Shown here one piece after another: positions 61,425 to 64,000 of a stretch of 64,000 bases of DNA (the first letter of the stretch is position 1; each line of letters begins with the position of its first letter). The DNA is from JAFGPL01 sp963781805 (GTDB lineage Bacteria; Bacteroidota; Bacteroidia; Bacteroidales; UBA10428), in the NCBI GenBank assembly GCA_963781805.1, contig CAWAHF010000004.1, positions 4,588,001 to 4,652,000 of the forward strand. The letters are read 5' to 3'. The notes below the pieces were generated by a model that was not told the DNA's origin, searched no databases, and saw nothing but the letters and a program-made list of their open reading frames with translations. The translations under genes were made by a program, and so were the position numbers.

Positions 61425-62327
61425 TTAATTCAAGGATTGGTTTGAAAAATTGTTGAGGACTTCAACAAATTCAACGGGGGAAGATAATATTTGAACCTGA
61501 TCAGGAAGTTTATCCTGTGATAACGATTCTGTCTGGCTTCCGGAAATGTAAATCGTCTTTGATTGTAATTTCTCTGCAAGGCTGAGTACATAGGAATACA
61601 CATCTTTTCCGTTGAATGATGAAACAAGAGCAGTCACAATATAATCGGTTGGTATCAGCCTGTTAATTTCAATGAGATCATTAAGTGGAACCGATTGACC
61701 AAGATAAATAAGTTTATGACCTCTTTTTTTGATTAGATAAGCAAAAAACAAGAGTCCCAACTCGTGCAGTTCACCTTCCGGAAGGAACAACAAAAAACTT
61801 TTGTGATCCGCACCATTAAGGGTTATTTGAGAATCGATTGCTACTGTTAACTTCTGACGGATAAGATTTGAGACAAAATGTTCCTGTGCAGGATTTATGG
61901 CGCCTGTTTGCCACATGATTCCTATCTTGTAGAAAAAAGGATAAATAATCCTTATAAAAGTTTCTTCGAACCCCATTTGAATAACTGATCGCGTAAGAAT
62001 TTTTTCAAACTTGTCTTCATCAAGATCAATCATGGAAATGGCAAGACTTTCTACCTGACTTTCCACGTCAGACATGTTTTGCTGCAAATGATTTATTTTT
62101 TCATTAACCTCATCACTGGAAAGCTTTGCGATTTTTGAAATTTTTAAACCATGCCGGTTAAGAAAGGAAATATTCAGAAGATGTTTCAAATCCACGTCGC
62201 AGTATGTTCTGATGTTCGTTGAGGTTCGCTGGGGCTCAATAAGACCATACCGCTTTTCCCAGATTCTGATAGTATGTGCCTTTATACCAGATAATTTTTC
62301 CAGATCTTTTATAGTATATGTTGCCAT
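61425..62327 (-). CDS. MerR-family regulator with B12-binding domain (CarH-like)
   Basis: 300 residues. The MerR winged helix occupies about 1-70 (YTIKDLEKLSGIKAHTIRIWEKRYGLIEPQR, NIRTY). The cobalamin domains follow: the signature W139-x9-E149-H150 (WQTGAINPAQEH), known in adenosylcobalamin photoreceptors of the CarH/LitR type, and the Rossmann-like domain with EGELHELGLLF, where H188 is the probable lower axial ligand. CarH keeps carotenoid genes off in the dark. No carotenoid gene is present here, so targets must be elsewhere or it has another signal. Confidence 0.85.
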   Translation of the reverse strand: MATYTIKDLEKLSGIKAHTIRIWEKRYGLIEPQRTSTNIRTYCDVDLKHLLNISFLNRHGLKISKIAKLSSDEVNEKINHLQQNMSDVESQVESLAISMIDLDEDKFEKILTRSVIQMGFEETFIRIIYPFFYKIGIMWQTGAINPAQEHFVSNLIRQKLTVAIDSQITLNGADHKSFLLFLPEGELHELGLLFFAYLIKKRGHKLIYLGQSVPLNDLIEINRLIPTDYIVTALVSSFNGKDVYSYVLSLAEKLQSKTIYISGSQTESLSQDKLPDQVQILSSPVEFVEVLNNFSNQSLN

Positions 62328-62457
62328 TGATTTGAAACCTTGAACATTGGTAAATTAACAACCTAGTTAAGAATTTGTTTAATCGGGATGAACTTATAAA
62401 TTATTTTGCACATTCGGAAATGATGAACCTTTTTATATATTTTTTGCATAAATTTTA

Positions 62458-63102
62458 TCAGGAAATTTTTCGTGCAAGCATTATTCCGTCTCGTATGGGT
62501 ATAATTATATTTTCAAACCGGGAATCATTTTGAATCATTTTGTTGAATTGAATGATACCATTGGTTTCATCCTCTTTTCCTGCTGACTCATCGATCACTT
62601 TCCCATCCCATAAAACATTATCTGTTAAGAGTATACCCCCGGTTTTTAGTTTATCGGTTACAAGGTTAAAGTAATCCGGATAACTGGTTTTATCAGCATC
62701 CATAAATATAAGATCAAACTGCAGGTTCAACCCAGGGATGATTTGCAATGCATTACCGATATGCAACTCAATCGAATTTTCCAATCCTGCTTTTTTAAAA
62801 TATTTTCGGGCAAAATCGGTAATTTCATCATTATATTCAATTGTATGAAGCTTTCCCCCGGGTTTTAAGCCTTTAGCAAGACAGATAGCTGAATATCCGG
62901 TAAAGGTGCCAATTTCTAGGATACACTCAGGCTGAATTATTTTACTTATTAATTCCAGGAGCTTTCCCTGGTAGTGGCCGGATATCATTCTTGGATACAG
63001 CACTTTAACATGTGTCTCCCGATAAAGCTCCGACAACAGGGAATCTTCCGGAGTTGTATGCTCCAGGATATAATCCCATAAATTTTGGTCAATATTTAAC
63101 AT
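62458..63102 (-). CDS. Class I SAM-dependent O-methyltransferase (COMT-like)
   Basis: 214 residues. The N-terminus reads YRETHVKVLYPRMISGHYQGKLLELISKI, a family mark; SAM motif ILEIGTFTGYSAICLAKGL (about 63-80), DLIFMDADKTSYPDYF with the metal Asp, and GGILLTDNVLWDGKV. These are the features of the catechol O-methyltransferase-like group that needs a divalent metal. Substrate unknown. It lies directly downstream of the M16 peptidase with a 2-nt gap, so co-transcribed. Confidence 0.86.
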   Translation of the reverse strand: MLNIDQNLWDYILEHTTPEDSLLSELYRETHVKVLYPRMISGHYQGKLLELISKIIQPECILEIGTFTGYSAICLAKGLKPGGKLHTIEYNDEITDFARKYFKKAGLENSIELHIGNALQIIPGLNLQFDLIFMDADKTSYPDYFNLVTDKLKTGGILLTDNVLWDGKVIDESAGKEDETNGIIQFNKMIQNDSRFENIIIPIRDGIMLARKIS

Positions 63103-63104
63103 AC

Positions 63105-64000
63105 TCAGATGTAAAAAAGGTAAGAAATTTTTTCAGAATTGAAGATTTCATTTGCCGCTTCCAGTATTTGCTCTGCTGTAACAGATTCTAATTTATCTGT
63201 GACTTCCTTCAGGCTTTCCACCCGATCAAAAAGAATCATACTTTTTCCCATTGAAAACATCAGGTTTTCATTGTTTTCTGATGAGATGGTAAGATGTCCG
63301 ACTAGTTGTTTTTTGGCTTTGGACAACTGTGCGGTACTCAGGGAATTGTGTTTCAATCGTGCTAATTCATGGGATACTATCTTTAAGCATTTATTCAGAT
63401 TCGACTTGTCGGTCCCGAAATAGATATTTACAATTCCTGTATGGCGATATGCATTATAGGAAGAATCCACATTATAGGCATACCCATTCTTTTCCCTGAG
63501 TGAAAGATTCAACCTGGTATTTAAGCCAGGTCCGCCAAGCAGGTTATTTAGCAGGTATAAAGCATACCTTTTTTCATCCTGAATATTGTAGGCAAGATTT
63601 CCAATCACAGAATGTACCTGGTACGTATTTTTCGGTACGCTTTTATAAAAAGGGCTATAGTTATTATGAAAAACTCTTTTCTCTGTATTCATTTTTGATT
63701 GCAGTCTGCCAAAGTATTTTTCCGACAACCTGATGAATTTTTCAAAAGGGATATTTCCGACGGATGAAATTACAAATTCATTGGTATGATAGTTATTATT
63801 CACAAACGTTAGAATATCCTGCCGGCTAAATGATTTAAGGAGTTTTTCATCTCCCAGTATGTTTCGCCCGATAGAGCTTTCGGGGAATGTCAGTTCCTCA
63901 AATTCATCGAATATCAACTCATAAGGAGTATCTTTATACGAATTGATTTCGTCAATGATAACATCCTTTTCTTTTTCAATCTCCTTTTCAGGATATACAG
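63105..64000 (-). CDS. M16-family (insulinase-like) peptidase, cut by the right edge
   Basis: The reading frame is open through the window edge; the visible 298 residues are the middle and C-terminal part of a processing peptidase. The frame before the first Met reads EKEKDVIIDEINSYKDTPYELIFDEFEELTFPES, a typical M16 segment following the HxxEH zinc site, which must lie outside the window. Later: NNYHTNEFVISSVGNIPFEKF, GGPGLNTRLNLSLREKNGYAYNVDSSYNAYRHTGIVNIYFGT (R/Y pair of M16 C-terminal domains). It is therefore partial at its 5' end. Confidence 0.88.
   Translation of the reverse strand, partial: VYPEKEIEKEKDVIIDEINSYKDTPYELIFDEFEELTFPESSIGRNILGDEKLLKSFSRQDILTFVNNNYHTNEFVISSVGNIPFEKFIRLSEKYFGRLQSKMNTEKRVFHNNYSPFYKSVPKNTYQVHSVIGNLAYNIQDEKRYALYLLNNLLGGPGLNTRLNLSLREKNGYAYNVDSSYNAYRHTGIVNIYFGTDKSNLNKCLKIVSHELARLKHNSLSTAQLSKAKKQLVGHLTISSENNENLMFSMGKSMILFDRVESLKEVTDKLESVTAEQILEAANEIFNSEKISYLFYI

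Overview
The window looks like chromosomal DNA of a Bacteroidota bacterium, most likely order Bacteroidales. The support is: four secreted proteins with type IX secretion (T9SS) C-terminal sorting domains, Bacteroidota-type promoter boxes (TTG, about 20 nt, TAnnTTTG), Bacteroidota-restricted families (DUF3822, head-GIN/DUF2807, PepSY-like), low GC, and short AT-rich leaders. Genus cannot be fixed from the sequence alone.

Layout. 0-5.2 kb: an RND efflux operon (TolC-like outer-membrane factor cut by the left edge, lipoprotein adaptor, RND pump) joined by ATGA overlaps. 5.2-15.3 kb: core and envelope genes (PepSY-like protein, pyruvate kinase, HD phosphohydrolase, two DUF3108 proteins, WD40 propeller, NTF2-like, DUF1330, a T9SS protein, a GIN-domain protein, an Ntn-type amidase), with palindromic and tandem repeats between them.

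15.4-33.7 kb: an accessory defence island ending near tRNA-Asp. Its left third is decaying: a frameshifted SMODS/CD-NTase-like gene, a SLATT two-TM effector gene with two stop codons, an intact AbiEi-like regulator with a clear promoter and operator next to an AbiEii-like toxin gene with two stop codons, and a truncated HsdM start. It is followed by apparently intact systems: a three-gene HipB-HipS-HipT toxin-antitoxin operon with three matching operators; a type I restriction operon (HsdR, HsdM-HsdS fusion) continuing into a PD-(D/E)XK/DUF5655 protein and a HEPN protein; a papain/C39-like cysteine protease coupled to a 65-residue ORF; gene remnants and an agmatine-deiminase-family enzyme; and an AbiEi/AbiEii pair bracketed by 123-bp direct repeats.

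33.9-48.4 kb: housekeeping genes (rsmD-DUF3822, a RecD-like helicase, a NUMOD4/HNH endonuclease, two tandem lipA paralogues, trkH, lysS, parE-parC). The lysS-parE gap holds a candidate small RNA and a DnaA-box-like inverted repeat. 48.5-64 kb: secreted T9SS proteins (metallophosphoesterase, CotH-type, CE12-like esterase), a beta-propeller, DinB, a SpoU methyltransferase, sucC, a STAS protein, a VOC protein, a CarH-like MerR/B12 regulator, an O-methyltransferase and an M16 peptidase cut by the right edge.

The most interesting signals are the decayed CBASS-like and AbiE genes with a retained antitoxin, the in-frame capture of a palindromic repeat inside hsdM, the restriction operon extended by nuclease and HEPN genes, the cysteine-protease/small-ORF pair, and the direct repeats near tRNA-Asp.
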